A stretch of DNA of 64,000 nt from Diphasiastrum complanatum (lineage: Eukaryota > Streptophyta > Lycopodiopsida > Lycopodiales > Lycopodiaceae), in NCBI GenBank assembly GCA_029204225.1, contig CM055100.1, forward strand, positions 56,029,628 through 56,093,627. The letters run 5' to 3'. Shown piece after piece: positions 1 through 11,271 of the stretch. The translations under genes and the position numbers were made by a program. The stretch's first letter is position 1, and each line of letters begins with the position of its first letter. Below the pieces are notes generated by a model. That model ran no database searches. It worked only from the letters and a program-made list of their open reading frames with translations, and was not told where the DNA came from.

Positions 1-42
1 ACATCTTAGCGTCATCGATACAATCGACAGACTAAGCTCCAA

Positions 43-915
43 ATGGATTCTCAAAGTAAAGTCAGTCTTATCGCAGACAAGCTGAATGGATCCAAATATC
101 ATTTGTGGAAATTTAAGATGACCTTGCTAATCGCTAGCGACTTATGGGACATTGTTACAGGTACATAAGTAAAACCTGAAGACGATGACTCAAAGTGGAA
201 ATCGAAGGACGGTAAAGCTTTCATGCTTATTATCCTCAATATATCAGATACACAGATTAAACACATAGCTGAAGCTAAAACGTCAAGAGACGTTTGGAAC
301 ATTTTGAACTCACCATATGACGTGAGGGACGTAACTACTAAGTTACGTCTACAAAGTAAATTCTTCACTTTCAAAATGTCTATTGGTGATTCTCTTCAGA
401 GTCACATTAGCCAGTTTAAGAATCTCTTGCAACAGGTGGCCGTTGTCGGATCAGTCATAGACGATCAAGACGCAATTATGACATTGCTTTCAAGCTTGCC
501 CTCTACATATGAGAACTGGGTGATGATCATATCGACACACTCAGATTTAACTCTTACTAGATTTATCACTATGTTGCTGCAAGAAGACAATCAAAGAAGT
601 CAAGACATTCCGTCTACTTCCTCCTCTCAGGCTCTATATGTCAATAAAGGCTCGAAGCAACAGAAGCAGAAAAGCTCCAAGAAGGCTGCAACGAATCAGG
701 CATAATCATCAGATCCACAGTCGAAGAAGAAGATGTTTTACAGGTATTGCAAGCGCAATAACCATGAGATCAAGGATTGCCAAATTCTCCAAGTGAAGAA
801 CGTAGCCAAGCAACATGATCAACAAGCAAACACAGTTTCATCATCTCCCCAGGTCGAAGTGGACAAAGGCGCATTCACGGTCAAAGATCAAAGTGCATTT
901 TTGGATGATTCATGA
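43..915 (+). pseudogene. Ty1/copia gag (copy A1), interrupted by stops
   Basis: The frame opening at ATG 43 (MDSQSKV) runs through in-frame stops at 166, 703 and 913 and continues into protease-integrase. It reads as a copia gag polyprotein: an N-terminal YHLWKFKM motif, the central gag helices (LLSSLPSTYENW around 484-522) and a basic tail before a zinc knuckle. The knuckle near 735-780 reads YRYCKRNNHEIKDC, so the first Cys of the expected CX2C pair is Tyr; the related copy at 28.7 kb has lost the second Cys instead. Gag would form the retrotransposon particle. Three stops plus a damaged knuckle make this a dead copy. No upstream LTR is visible in the 42 bases before the start. Confidence 0.88.
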
Positions 916-918
916 TTC

Positions 919-1755
919 TTGGATTCTGGAGCAAATCAACATATGACCAATCAACGTGAGATCTTCAAGTCCTACACTCCTTACAACACAAAGAACTTTG
1001 TTCATCTTGGTGACAATAGTACTCACACTATTGAAGGTGAAGGTACTGTTAGATTATGGTTCCAACAAGATCAATTCAAATTACTATCAAAGGTCTTATA
1101 TGTTCCTAAACTCTCTGCAAATCTGTTATCTATCAGTAGAATTACAGATTTAGATCATAAGGTAGAATTTGAATCTGATCAATGCAAAATTATTGATAAG
1201 AGTAATAAGATCCTTTCACTCGGCAAGAGGCAGGGTTACTTATATAGATTGGCACATTGCTATTCTGAGTCTAGTCAAGCCTTGAAAATTTCTATTCTAG
1301 TCAATAAAGCATTACTATGGCATCATCGCTTAGGACATGTAAATCATGCATCTATATTGAACATGTCCAGACAATCCATGGTTCTTGATATCGACTATCC
1401 TTCTGGTAAGGTTGATTTCCATGTCTGTCATAGCTGCATCCTTGGAAAGCAGGCTAGGATTCCTTTTAGATCAAACCATATGCATGCAGCAAAAGATCTG
1501 TTAGATGTTGTTCATACAGATATATGTGGACCTATGAAAACTCCTTCACTGCTAGATGCAAAGTATTTCATTACCTTTATTGACGAATTCTCTAGAAGAA
1601 CAGTTGTTTATTTCATTAAACAGAAATCAGTGGCTTTTATCAAATTCAGACAATTCAAAGAGCATGCTGAGAATCAAACTGGCAAACAAATCAAAGCACT
1701 AAGGTTAGATAACGAGGGAGAGTACATCTCCAACGAATTCAAGTGGTCTTGCTGA
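919..1755 (+). pseudogene. Ty1/copia protease-integrase segment (copy A1)
   Basis: Same frame as the preceding gag, separated only by a stop at 913-915. It begins with the aspartic protease motif DSGANQHM, then LGDNSTHTIEGEG, the GAG_pre-integrase zinc region (HHRLGHVNH ... CHSCILGKQ, about 1320-1455) and the integrase core with its first acidic residue in VVHTDICGPM (about 1510) and second in RLDNEGEY (about 1710). The frame breaks at about 1742: the stretch that should hold the third catalytic acidic residue is missing, and the sequence resumes one frame over at GLAERKNRTL. This is an internal deletion that removes integrase activity. The open frame has no ATG at its start because it is really a continuation of gag. 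Confidence 0.9.
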
Positions 1756-2220
1756 GAGAAAGAATAGAACCTTAGTTGAATCGACAAGTGCATGTTGTCA
1801 TATGCAACACTTCTGAAGTGCTTTTAGGCTGAAGCTGTTTCAACAGCAACCTATATTCAAAACGTTCTACTAAAGGCCTCTCAAACAAAACACCATTCGA
1901 AGTTTGGACAGATACCAAACCTTTTTATCAAAATTATGAGTTTTTGGATGTACTATTTTTGCGCAGATCCTCGTGATCTCAAGAAGAAGCTCGACTTCCA
2001 GAGTATCAAGTGTGTTTTCATCAGCTACACTACTTCAGATCAAGCCTACAAGTTGTTCGATCCCATTGAGTCGAAGATATACATTAGTTGGGATGTTCCT
2101 CTTCATCGAAGATCAGTTTCAAGACCTCAAAGGAAAGGGTAGTTCCCATGTAGCCGACCTATCAGAAAGAGAACAAATCAACAATCTTGCCATTGTAGAA
2201 AAATCAGCATCTACTCTATG
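1745..2220 (+). pseudogene. Ty1/copia integrase C-terminal remnant (copy A1)
   Basis: After the deletion at about 1742, GLAERKNRTLVEST is read in another frame, followed by stops. From about 1936 the text returns to a recognisable copia integrase C-terminal tail: RDLKKKLDFQSIKCVFI, YKLFDPIESKIYIS, then with a further shift EDQFQDLKGKG up to about 2200. The reverse transcriptase and RNase H that should follow are absent. The copy is therefore 3'-truncated. Confidence 0.8.
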
Positions 2221-3170
2221 AATGAGATGCAAACTCTATTAGATATTGATCAAACACGAAACAAAAGATAAAGTTAAGCTATTGTCTGTATAGCAACAAT
2301 ACCCTTCTGTATTTTACACGTGTGGATTCAAAAATAGCACAAACAAAGCATTTTACACACAAGATCAATTGATATCATCAATATAATGCACCAATGGATA
2401 GTGGAACCCAAGAGGACCATGTATAAGCATAAAATGAGATGAGAGAGAGAGAGAGAGAGAGAGAGAAGAATTTCTCCTCACATGTGTGTATAGGTATTTA
2501 TAGCAGATCCATGACTCTTAATGAGTTTGGTTTCCCTTGATAATCAAAAAACCCTAACATAATGTAGTCTAGATTCAATGAACCACATTCAAATTTGAAT
2601 CTTCTAATCTCGACCTACTACATATCCCTCTCTTTCTAAAATGAGTAAATTCAAATGCTTTTAGACTAATATGACTTTAAAAATTATATCTCTAAGTCTA
2701 ATATGAAATTGGCCTCAAATGCCAAATAAACAAATTTAACAATTTTGACTAAACTAGTTGAAATCTTTCACACGTGTGGAAAAACCATAAATGTGTGAAT
2801 GACCTTTCCTACTTTGTGTTAGCACATACACCAATTGAAGAGTGAAATTCACAATCTAACACTACCATCTATGGCTAGATCACAATCTATATCGCAATTA
2901 ATCAAATGTTAATAGCTTTCACACGTGTGAAAAAGTTCAATAAAAATTTATTACATGAGAAAAAGCTTCTCCTCGAGTTAGAGAGAGAATTACAATATAA
3001 GCTAACAAGTACAAAATCCAAAGTGAATGATGCTTCTATGCTTGATTCATCATCAAAATTAGTGAGGGATCTCACTTACATATATAGGAGAGGTACTAGC
3101 TCGAGGTAGAGCAGTCCATGAACCACTTTTTTACACTTCTAATAGTGGTTCCTACCTAAAACATGACACC
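2221..3170. other. Non-coding stretch with (GA)n and three CACGTG palindromes
   Basis: No coding signal was found. A (GA)n microsatellite lies at about 2442-2466. ACACGTGT occurs at 2326-2333 and CACACGTGTG at 2769-2778 and 2920-2929; the last two have similar flanks (CTTT before, AAAAA after). This may be decayed LTR or leader sequence of one of the flanking copia copies, but no boundary can be set. Confidence 0.4.
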
Positions 3171-3172
3171 TA

Positions 3173-4071
3173 TCATTTTTCATGTAGAGATTGTTGTAAA
3201 ACATGGGGATGACCGGCAACGGAAGCTCGAGGCTTTGAGCGTAGGCATGTAGGAACGGAAACGCAACAATTAGCAGCAAAAATATTTAAGAAGAATGATT
3301 CATACAAATTGCTCAAATGAACAACATAGTAGTGAGGCAAAAATTGCACTCTGATTGATATCAATAGTTAGTACAATGGCTTGAAGTAATAACTTCAGCT
3401 TGCTGAGCGTGATAACGCTGGCTACAGATAACTGTGATTGAAAAAGAACACAACTCATACATAGCTTGATTCAGCTAGTATATATATTTACAAGTGTTGA
3501 GAGACAAATATCCTATATGCCTTAAAAGTCATTTACACCAGTCTTTGTATATGTACAAAAGTGGGTAACCGCCATGGAATATTTTAGCGGTCCAGTTGTT
3601 TTTAGGGTTGATGCTAGGTTGGCGACGTCGATCTCCCACTGTTGGGAAAAACCCAAAAAACCTGAAGGTGCCTTTTAGACTGAAGGTATGTAAATCCAGA
3701 AGGTGCCCTTAGACTGAAGGCATGTAAATCCCAAAGGTGCCTCTAGAACAAAGGCAGGGAAAATGTGAAAAACTCGACAGTGCCTTTAGTATGAATTTTT
3801 TGTCATAGTGTCACATTTTTTTGAAGGTGCAAAAATGCTAAAAAGGTGAAAAAGACGAAGGTGGGCTTGAAATGGATTCTAAGTCATTCTGGCCACTGTG
3901 TCACATGTTTCTCGAAGGTGCGAAAAAGGCGAAGGTGCCTTAAAAAACGTTTAAGGCACAAAAATCTCAAAGGAAAAATGTGAAGATCCAAAAACATGTA
4001 GTCGGCCTTAAGTTTTCAAGATGCTCATTACTTGAACGATTTGTTTAGGACTGAGCATAAGAAATCTAACA
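3173..4071 (-). repeat. 3' LTR of minus-strand copia copy A2 (far end undefined)
   Basis: Read on the minus strand, RNase H is followed by a polypurine tract (AAGGGGGAG) and then TGTTAGATTTCTTATGCTC starting at 4071. The same start, with the internal phrase AATGAGCATC, is found in the LTR pieces flanking the related copy at 28.05 and 30.2 kb, which supports the LTR call. The LTR contains an imperfect tandem array built on GAAGGTGC (units at about 3664, 3699, 3733 and further copies to 3942). The distal LTR end was not located; 3173 is only a working limit. Confidence 0.6.
3664..3942. repeat. GAAGGTGC-based tandem repeats inside LTR
   Basis: Three adjacent units of about 34-35 bp start at 3664, 3699 and 3733, each built on (G/A)AAGGTGCC followed by a second (G)AAGG half. 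Looser GAAGGTG copies continue at about 3823, 3859, 3915 and 3933. The array lies in the presumed LTR of copy A2. Confidence 0.7.
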
Positions 4072-4078
4072 CTCCCCC

Positions 4079-4640
4079 TTAATGTGGATCTTGAAAAACT
4101 TTGATTTTCAGATTTAACATATCATTACATCTAAGATGTTGCTTCTTTGATAGAGCCTTTGTGAAGTAATCTGCTGCCATGTAATTTGTTTTGTAGAAAA
4201 CCAATGCTACTTCCTTGCTATGCACTTTCTCTCTAAGGTAATGAAACCTAATTTCGATATGTTTGCTTCGAGAGTGAAATCTCAGATTGAGAGATAGCGC
4301 TATTGTGCTTTGATTGTCACAATAGATTGTTATAGGAAATGGTTGTGCAAGGTTGATGTCTGCAAGCAGTTGCCTTAGCCAGATCACCTCTTTGGTTGCA
4401 TTTGTGGTAGCTATGTATTCGGATTCCGTTGATGATAATGCAAATGAGGTCTACTTTTAGTTGTTTCATGAGACTGGGCCTTGGTTATATAAAAATACGA
4501 ATCCAGAAGTTGATTTTTTGCTATCGGCATCTCCTGCCCAATCTGCATCTATGTAGGCTTCAAGGAAGTTGGCAGTGTAGTTGCCTCTATAGTAGATGCT
4601 GAGAGTTTTCGTTGTTTGGATGTACTCATGCACAGCTATA
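4079..4640 (-). pseudogene. copia RNase H (copy A2)
   Basis: Read downward from about 4640: VHEYIQTTKTLSIYY, then the RNase H acidic motif YIDADWAGDADSKKSTSG, FALSSTESEYIA, an in-frame open stretch from 4387 with YCDNQSTIAL, and the terminal HIEIRFHYLREKV and YFTKALSK motifs. RNase H degrades the RNA template after cDNA synthesis. At least two stops occur between GPVS and TSFALSS. The end of the frame sits directly beside the polypurine tract, as expected for the last pol domain. Confidence 0.86.
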
Positions 4641-5135
4641 TCATTTTTTTATTTTTTCTATTTTTTCTATTTTTCTGCTCTACTCTCGCACTCTTTTTCA
4701 GTGTATTATATTGATCCAGAAAAATATTTATATCTCCACTATGTAGAGTTTACAAGATAGCTAAACAGAGAATTACAAGAGTAGTTAACGCTAATCAACT
4801 AGTTAGTTACTCTCTGTTATTGCTAACTGTTTCAGCTGAGCATGAAGTTTAAGACTCCACGCCCGTTGAGCTGCCAACTGACATGCACATTTAATATAAT
4901 TGTCTTTCTTTGCTTTGCGAAGAGTGGCTTTTGGATTAAACGTGCTTTGCTTTGCGAAGAGTGGCTTTTGGATTAAACGTGCAAAGCTGCAAGGTTCAAG
5001 AGGGAGTGTCAGAAATGGTGAACTCCTGCAACTTTGTCGCAACACGAAACGAAGCGACACGAAGCAAAGGATGAATGGCGAACAATTCGTGAAAGTCAAC
5101 GTACCTCAAAAATCCTAAGACACGAAGTGAAGCAA
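4640..5135. other. Segment interrupting copia copy A2
   Basis: This stretch sits between the RT fragment (ends about 5140) and RNase H (starts about 4640) and has no copia coding. It contains two tandem copies of a 37-bp unit at 4908-4944 and 4945-4981. On the plus strand a purine tract (CAAGAGGGAG) is directly followed at 5007 by TGTCAGAAATGG, which looks like a polypurine tract plus an LTR start. The text near 5130-5155 (CGAAGTGAAGCAAAACT) resembles part of the LTR of the copia element at 56.9 kb. It is probably a fragment of another LTR element; ends are uncertain. Confidence 0.45.
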
Positions 5136-5139
5136 AACT

Positions 5140-6072
5140 CAAAGTAATCTGATATAGAATTGAAGTAGACATTTGAGTCTGACGAGTTTGAAATAAAACC
5201 ATTCTCTATTAGAAAAACATTGATCTTCTGGAACCAGGCTCTAGGTGACTGTTTCAGCCCATAGAGCGCCTTGTGGATTTTGCATACAAGGTGTTGTTGC
5301 TTGCCATTGAGTTCGTATCCCTCTAGTTGCATCATATAGATTTTCTCTTCGATGGTTCCATTGAGGAAAGCGGTCTAGACATCCATCTGATGGACTTCAA
5401 GATCTGTTGCGGCTGCAAAGGAGTGGACTAGGAGGATCAATGCATATTTGATAGCTGGGCTGAAGGTTTCTGAATAATCCAGATCTAGAATCTGGGAAAA
5501 GCCTTTGGCGACTAGCTTGGCCTTGTAACAAGTTAGCCTTCCTTCAACATCGTACTTCGCCTTGAATATCCATTTGCATGAAATTGGGTTTGGGTCTTTT
5601 GGTAGCTCATGAGTGTCCATGTTTGATTCTCCATCAAAGAATCGAATTCGGTGTCCATCACTACTTTCCACTGGTCAGCATCAGGAGTAGACATTGCCTC
5701 AAGAATGGTGTTTGGTTCCTACACAAAATAGCAGACCGGATCATCCATAAATCTGGATGGAGGCTGTCTGGACCTGTTCGACCTTCTGGGTTGAACTTCG
5801 GCCCTCTAATGTGGATTGACTCGTTGAGGTTTCGACTCATTGTCTGAGTCAGTGTCGATATTCTAAAGTTGAATCCCTGGATCGGAATTGTCTGGTTGCT
5901 CGATCCTTGGGTCGGATTTATCAACAGCTTTCCCTTTGTGATCAATGAACTGGTCTTCCACTAAAAAAAACATCTCTACTGGTGAATACCTTCTCGGTAT
6001 CCAAATTGTAGAGCTTGTATGCCTTGTGGTCTGGGGAATAGCTGATGAAAATCGTTTTTCTACTCTATTCAT
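5140..6072 (-). pseudogene. copia integrase tail and reverse transcriptase (copy A2)
   Basis: From 6072 downward the frame shows the integrase C-terminal tail (RYSPVEMFFLVEDQF, HKGKAVD), then a spacer, then reverse transcriptase: ISCKWIFKAKYDVEGRL, YKAKLVAKGFSQ, DYSETFSP, LEVHQMDV (followed by a TAG stop at about 5375), then MMQLEGYELNGKQQ, LVCKIHKALYGLKQSPRAWF and SDSNVYF. The catalytic YVDD block that should follow is lost at the breakpoint near 5140. RT copies element RNA into cDNA; this copy cannot. Confidence 0.85.
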
Positions 6073-6211
6073 CCAGCTTTATTTTTAGATCTTTAGGGCT
6101 CTGAGCGAAAGCGATGCATCCAAACACTCGAATATTTTTGAGCGATGGTTTCAATCCTGTCCACACATCATAAGTTGTCTTGCCATTCAGGGCTTTGGTG
6201 ATGGATTGATT

Positions 6212-7217
6212 CTACAAATAGGCAGCTATAGTAACAGTTTCTATCCAGAATTTCTTTGGAAGAGAGGCATGGGTCAACATGGTCTTGACACTTTCGATGA
6301 GTGTCTGATTCTTCCATTCAGCTACACCATTGGACCGAGGTGAGTAGCTGGTTGTATATTGTTGATGTATCTCACCGACCTTGCAGAACTCCTTGAATTC
6401 TGTGCAGATATACTCTCCCCCTCCATCTATGCGTAGAGCTTTGATCTTCCTTTGGATTTGGTTTTCTACAGACGCCTTGAATTGCTTGAAGAACTTGAAT
6501 GCTTCAGATTTGTTCTTCATATAGTAGGTAGCAGTCCTTCGAGAGAAGTCATCGATGAAGGTTAGAAAATAGAGAGCTCCCCCTGTGGAAGCAGTCTACA
6601 TCAGGCCACAAATGTCGCTATGTACAAGATCAAGCAAGCCCTTGGATGTATGAACTGAGTTTGAAATGAAGGGACTTCTAGCATGCTTGCTGATAATACA
6701 ACTTTTGCATGGAGAAGTTGGCTTGCTGAGAGAAGGTAGATCTTGTACTAGACTATGAGCTGACATTTGTTGAATACTGTTGAAGTCTGAAATGCCACAG
6801 CATATTAGTTGATTCAGAATTGGTTGTGTGAAGAGCTTGACTGTTAGAAGAGTAGCAATGGCTAAGTTTGTAAAGATAGTCGCTTCTTCTTCCATAGGCC
6901 AGAATTGTGCAGCCTTTTGTATCAAATTCGACCCTTTGACCTGAATCGATGATTCTGCTAACTGAGAGCAAATTCTTGGTCAGATTTGGAACGTGGAGAA
7001 CATTGGACAACAACTTGTCCTCACCTCTTTTGAATACAACTCTGATTGTTCCTTCACCTTCGATTGAATGTGATGAGTTGTCTCCAAGTTGCACAACTCG
7101 AGAGTGGGTGAATGACTTATAGTCTTTGAACCAGTCGTGATGGTGAGTCATGTGTTGAGTTTCTCCGGAATCTAGATACTTGGAATCGATATTCTGTTGT
7201 TCTCCGACTTTGGTCAT
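6212..7217 (-). pseudogene. copia protease-integrase (copy A2)
   Basis: Begins at 7217 with TKVGEQQ and the protease motif DSGETQHM, where the usual Ala of DSGA is Glu. LGDNSSHSIEGEG and LSNVLHVPNLTKNLLSVSR follow. A frameshift near 6800 leads to the GAG_pre-integrase zinc region (CKSCIISKHARSPF) and the integrase N-terminal motif LVHSDICGLM (about 6600). The core from 6520 has RIDGGGEY and YSPRSNGVAEWKNQTL, with the catalytic D and E regions retained. Gag, expected just upstream, is missing. Confidence 0.86.
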
Positions 7218-7231
7218 TAATCAATTCAACG

Positions 7232-8600
7232 ACAAAAATGTGATGAGGATGATTCACCATTGCTCTTGATCACCCTTATATTGAAAACTTTGGACTTTAT
7301 CAGACAACTTGGTGGATGACGTTGTGCCCTATAATGCTTGTTTTCCAAGGGGAGGCTCGAACTGTGCCCTATAATGAGACATCAAATAATGCGTTGGTTG
7401 CTCTATCACTAGTCCGTAGTGAGCTTCTACAGCTCCATGAGATACCCTCAAAGGAATTTTCCAATAATGGAAGAGGTAGCTCACTGACCAGGAGCCCCAT
7501 TTGTGAAGTGCATAGCATGGTTCTTGAATAGAGCTGTGAACACAACAGTAGATAGTTCCATGGCTCCTCATACTTTCTTAGTTCACCATAGTGGTGAAGG
7601 CTCAGAGAGATTTAGATAGATTAACAATAGACTGCAGCATGCTCGCTTCTTGTGGCAGCGATAGATTAGCTCCACAATAGTTAGTGAAAGGGTCAGTAAA
7701 CAACATAGCTTTGAGCAGAGATTCTACCTATGAAGTGTGATGATCTGTGATAATCAAACATAGATAGACTGAGAGAGTTTCTTCATAGAAATTTCCTCTC
7801 TGTCAGCGATGGAGCAGTGACTCCTCAGAGAGTTCTTGGTGATCAAATTTCACTTAGGAATAAGCTATGTGTGGTAATGATGTAGACTCTACAAACTACC
7901 ACTCAGCTCTTGAAAGAACAATTCTCCATAAAGAGTGTTCTCTCGCGTCTCTCGCATCGCTGTTAAGATCCTCTCCCTACAAAAGATGATTGCTAGAGTA
8001 GCAACGATGGTTTTTTTGCACGTTTTTCTCGTGTGGAAGTGGTACAGAAGCTCAAAATGCGGGTGATGGCGTCTGTCTTAGGGGACATTTCTTCAATAGA
8101 TCATGTATTCCTCCAACGATCCATCCACCCTGTTGCATTAGATTTCCAAAGCAGTTCTGACGATCTATTTATCCCTTTGATGAATCATGGCGCTCCCTTT
8201 GAAACTTTCTAGCAGTACCTAGTTCATTCGTGAGAGAGAATACCTCTCTTGCGTTGACGTGCTGATCTGGAAAACAGACAGCGCTCAAAAAGAATTACTG
8301 ATGTATACTCGATTTTGATAATACATACGAGTTACAATTTTCTGCTCAATGTGCAATCTCTGAACGTTGTGATGCTTGTTCAATTTATCAGTAGATATAT
8401 TTCTGTTGTCAATAGAAATTATCTGTTGTTCATAAATTTATAGTCAGATTAGCAGTAGCTATCTGCTGTTTGGAGGATGACTGATCGCGGTTTAAAGCAG
8501 TAGTCTTGTCCGACAGATCTGATTCATCTAAGCAATGCATTAGTGAAGTTTTGATTATCCCGTTTGTATGAGAGCAATCGAAAACCATAAGCACCATCAC
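7232..8600. other. No recognisable feature
   Basis: Both strands have only short frames with no family resemblance. Local text such as TTCTCTCGCGTCTCTCGC at about 7943 resembles LTR or leader sequence in composition, but no repeat partner was seen in the window. Confidence 0.4.
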
Positions 8601-8730
8601 TACAACTGCATTCATGCATGTCCAAATGATTAAATATTATAGAAGGGTGTACATGAATGTAAAACAAGTTTTCCTGAGTGTGAATCCCCACGATATCGAC
8701 AAGATGTGCAAAGAACCAAAGTTGCATCCA

Positions 8731-9840
8731 AGGTTGTGCACCAAAGTTCCAATATTACCACGTATCCAACACATGTTCTGTTGCATGTCCTTGGCCGAAT
8801 TGATGGATATTTCGTACTGAGTCAAAACATTTAAGACTTGGGTTGGCCATGGATGGTATCAATCCTCATGGCCATCGATCTTCTACTGGGACAATATGGC
8901 CAATGATGCTTGTGAATTACAACATACCTCCAAGGACGACAATGAAATAATGTCATCCCTTACTTGCTCTCATCATTCTCGGTCGTTACAAGGTAAAAAA
9001 CATGGATGTTTTTCTAGAACCTATTGTTGACGAGTTGCAAATTCTTTGGAGAGGGATTCATGTGTACGACATTTCACGTCTTATCAGATCTTGAGAATTT
9101 GAATTAAATGGTATTTTGATGTGGACGATGCATGATTATCCTAGATTGGGTGAGTGTAGCGATTTTTCTACTTTCAGATACCATGCTTATAATATATGTG
9201 GTTATAATCTCCCTACATGATATGTAAAATATCTTAGGAAAGTCATATATTTTGATCATCGTAAATATCTTCCTTTTGACCATAGTCTTCATAGAACTCA
9301 TTGTTGTTGACTAGGAGATAAAGTGGAGGCACGGCCTCCACCGGAAAGATTAACGAGTAAAGATTGGCTTGAGAAATGGAATAATGCAATGGAGAATTCC
9401 ACTTCGATAGAGGGTATGAAAAGGTTATCCATATTTTATACACTCCCATATTGGACAACATTAAAAATGACTCATTTATTGGATCCAATGCACATTTGCA
9501 AAAATGTGGGAGAGTCACTATGGAGACACTTCAATCAGTCAGAAGGTTTGTATGCACGAGTCCTTGAAGAACTAAAGAATTTTGTCCATATCGATACTCG
9601 TGGACTAAAGATGGACAAGAGTCAAGGTCAAGATCAACTTGTGCACCATGGATTTTGACGAAGGGAGAAAGTACTAATATAAAGACAATTATTCGACATA
9701 TGTGATTTTCCACTAGATACGCAGGGCCGAGGGGCATTTACCGCAGACGACAAATTATCCAGATTAAAATCTCATGATTGGCACAAGATGATACATGTAT
9801 ATGTGTTTGATGTGTTCAATTAGTGATGCATATAATCAAG
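8731..9840 (+). pseudogene. CACTA Tnp2-like transposase core, fragment
   Basis: Successive frames show text characteristic of plant Tnp2 transposases: LPRIQHMFCCMSLAELM; LGLAMDGINPHG with WPMMLVNYNIPP (8835-8935); MDVFLEPIVDELQILWRG; LNGILMWTMHDYPRLGE; FDHRKYLPFDHSLHR; an open stretch 9323-9658 with RLSIFYTLPYW and LLDPMHICKNVGESLW (the family LDVMHIEKNV motif); and DKLSRLKSHDWHKMIH near 9755-9800. Tnp2 excises and reinserts the element. Many stops and frameshifts show it is dead. Reading stops at about 9800 where minus-strand gag sequence begins. Confidence 0.82.
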
Positions 9841-9882
9841 TATATTTGCATGAAATGTCGTGACAATTATATTTCGGCCTAT

Positions 9883-11000
9883 TTATTTTGACAACATGTA
9901 TTTTTGGTGGCATTGAAAGGGTGTTTGACCGAAGATATACAAAATGTTACGCATCGAAAAATCTCGGTATGGATGGTTAACATCACATTGTGAACACGAG
10001 AGATCAAATGTTGATGGATCCCCTCGATGTGGACATTTGGCATGGCGATGTTTTCCTCCACATCCATAACACCTTACTGAGTGCAGTATGCCATCACCTT
10101 GAAGTTGATAGGCATACACCGGTAACAAATGCCCCTTAGAATTTTTCACAAAATAGACTGGTAGGCTATTATGGCCTTCCATTGAGTTTGATGACATGCA
10201 AGATGATATGACCAAGACTTCCATCTTGCCACTAGTTGTTGAAGAAACTTGTGATTTTAATGGATCAATCTAACATCCATCCTTCGAATGAGCTCCTTGT
10301 CAGCTTGATTTTGCTTCTGACCGTTGAACCTCTGGATCTTGTCGTCAAGCTTGTTGCTCTGCATTTTGCCTTTGTAAGAAGTGGGGATTCTTGATTGGAC
10401 ATCTTGTACTTGGATGACTGCCAAAGCAGTATGTACATTCGTCCTTTTCAAGAAACATCTTGTACTTGGATGACTGCCGAAGCAGTATGTACATTCGTCC
10501 TTCTCAAGAAACTGAATTGCGCGAGCATAAACTTGTTGATAGCCTGAACTTGAAGTGCAAAGTTCTTGGTCTTCTGATGCACCTGATTTGTTTGACTCTG
10601 TTGCACTCCTTGGTGATTCGTAGCCTTTTGCCCTTGTCTGCTCGACTAGCATGAACTCTTTAGACTGTCCTGATTCTTCATCCGATATTTATGTGTTTGG
10701 ATAGGAGTGATCTACTCTCTTCTTCATGATAGGATTCTCCATAATAACATCTTGATTGATTTGTGCCAATGAAGTATAGGATGCAAACTTCTTCATACCA
10801 TATTTGATCTTGTCAAGTAGTCCGATATAGTAGTTCTATATTATAGTCTCTGGGCTCAATAGATCAATATCTTTAACCAAATCGAACATTTTTCTGGTGT
10901 GTTGTTGAACTGTTTCATTAGGAAACATTTGAAATACAACTAATCTCACAAACTCGGTAGTCATGGCTAGAATGCAGTATTATCGTGATGTACGAAATTG
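9883..11000 (-). pseudogene. Gypsy-type gag with zinc knuckles, inserted in the CACTA element
   Basis: Read downward from about 11000: FVRLVVFQMFPNETVQQHTR, KMFDLVKDIDLL, LLDKIKYGMKKFASYTSLAQ, then the open frame 10652-10257 with knuckle CTYCFGSHPSTRC, and 10224-9883 with CYGCGGKHRHAKC and a degenerate CSQCDVNHPYRDF. All keep CX2CX3HX4C spacing, one residue shorter than the canonical CX2CX4HX4C. A similar knuckle ([12 protein letters not shown]) occurs at 39.99 kb on the other strand, so these are probably the same family. No pol follows. Assignment to gypsy rather than another LTR group is an inference. Confidence 0.6.
10400..10511. repeat. 56-bp tandem duplication in gag knuckle
   Basis: Two adjacent 56-bp units begin with CATCTTGTACTTGGATGAC at 10400 and 10456. 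They differ at only a few positions. Because 56 is not a multiple of three, the duplication shifts the gag frame across the zinc knuckle. Confidence 0.9.
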
Positions 11001-11148
11001 TTTCAAGAGTTGTACAATTGTGGTGTCCCACTTTCTCTTCTATTATTTTTAAGGGTTTTTTATTTTAGTTTATTTTATTTTTTTACAGTTTTTTTATGGC
11101 TTTTTGTTTCTTTTTCTTTTTTACAGCTTTTTTGAGAGAAAATTCCTA

Positions 11149-11199
11149 GGTTGAGAGAGGCTTTGGGGCTCGCACACCTTCCCAAAGTTATTCATACCC

Positions 11200-11271
<72 letters not shown>

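Larger units (their letters stand above)
4071..7231 (-). mobile_element. Ty1/copia element copy A2, gag-less and interrupted
   Basis: On the minus strand the order is protease, integrase, reverse transcriptase, RNase H, polypurine tract and LTR, the copia order. The protein matches the copies at 0-2.2 kb and 28.1-30.3 kb closely enough to call one family. Gag and the 5' LTR are not recognisable upstream of 7217. A segment at about 4640-5135 interrupts the region between reverse transcriptase and RNase H. Confidence 0.85.
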
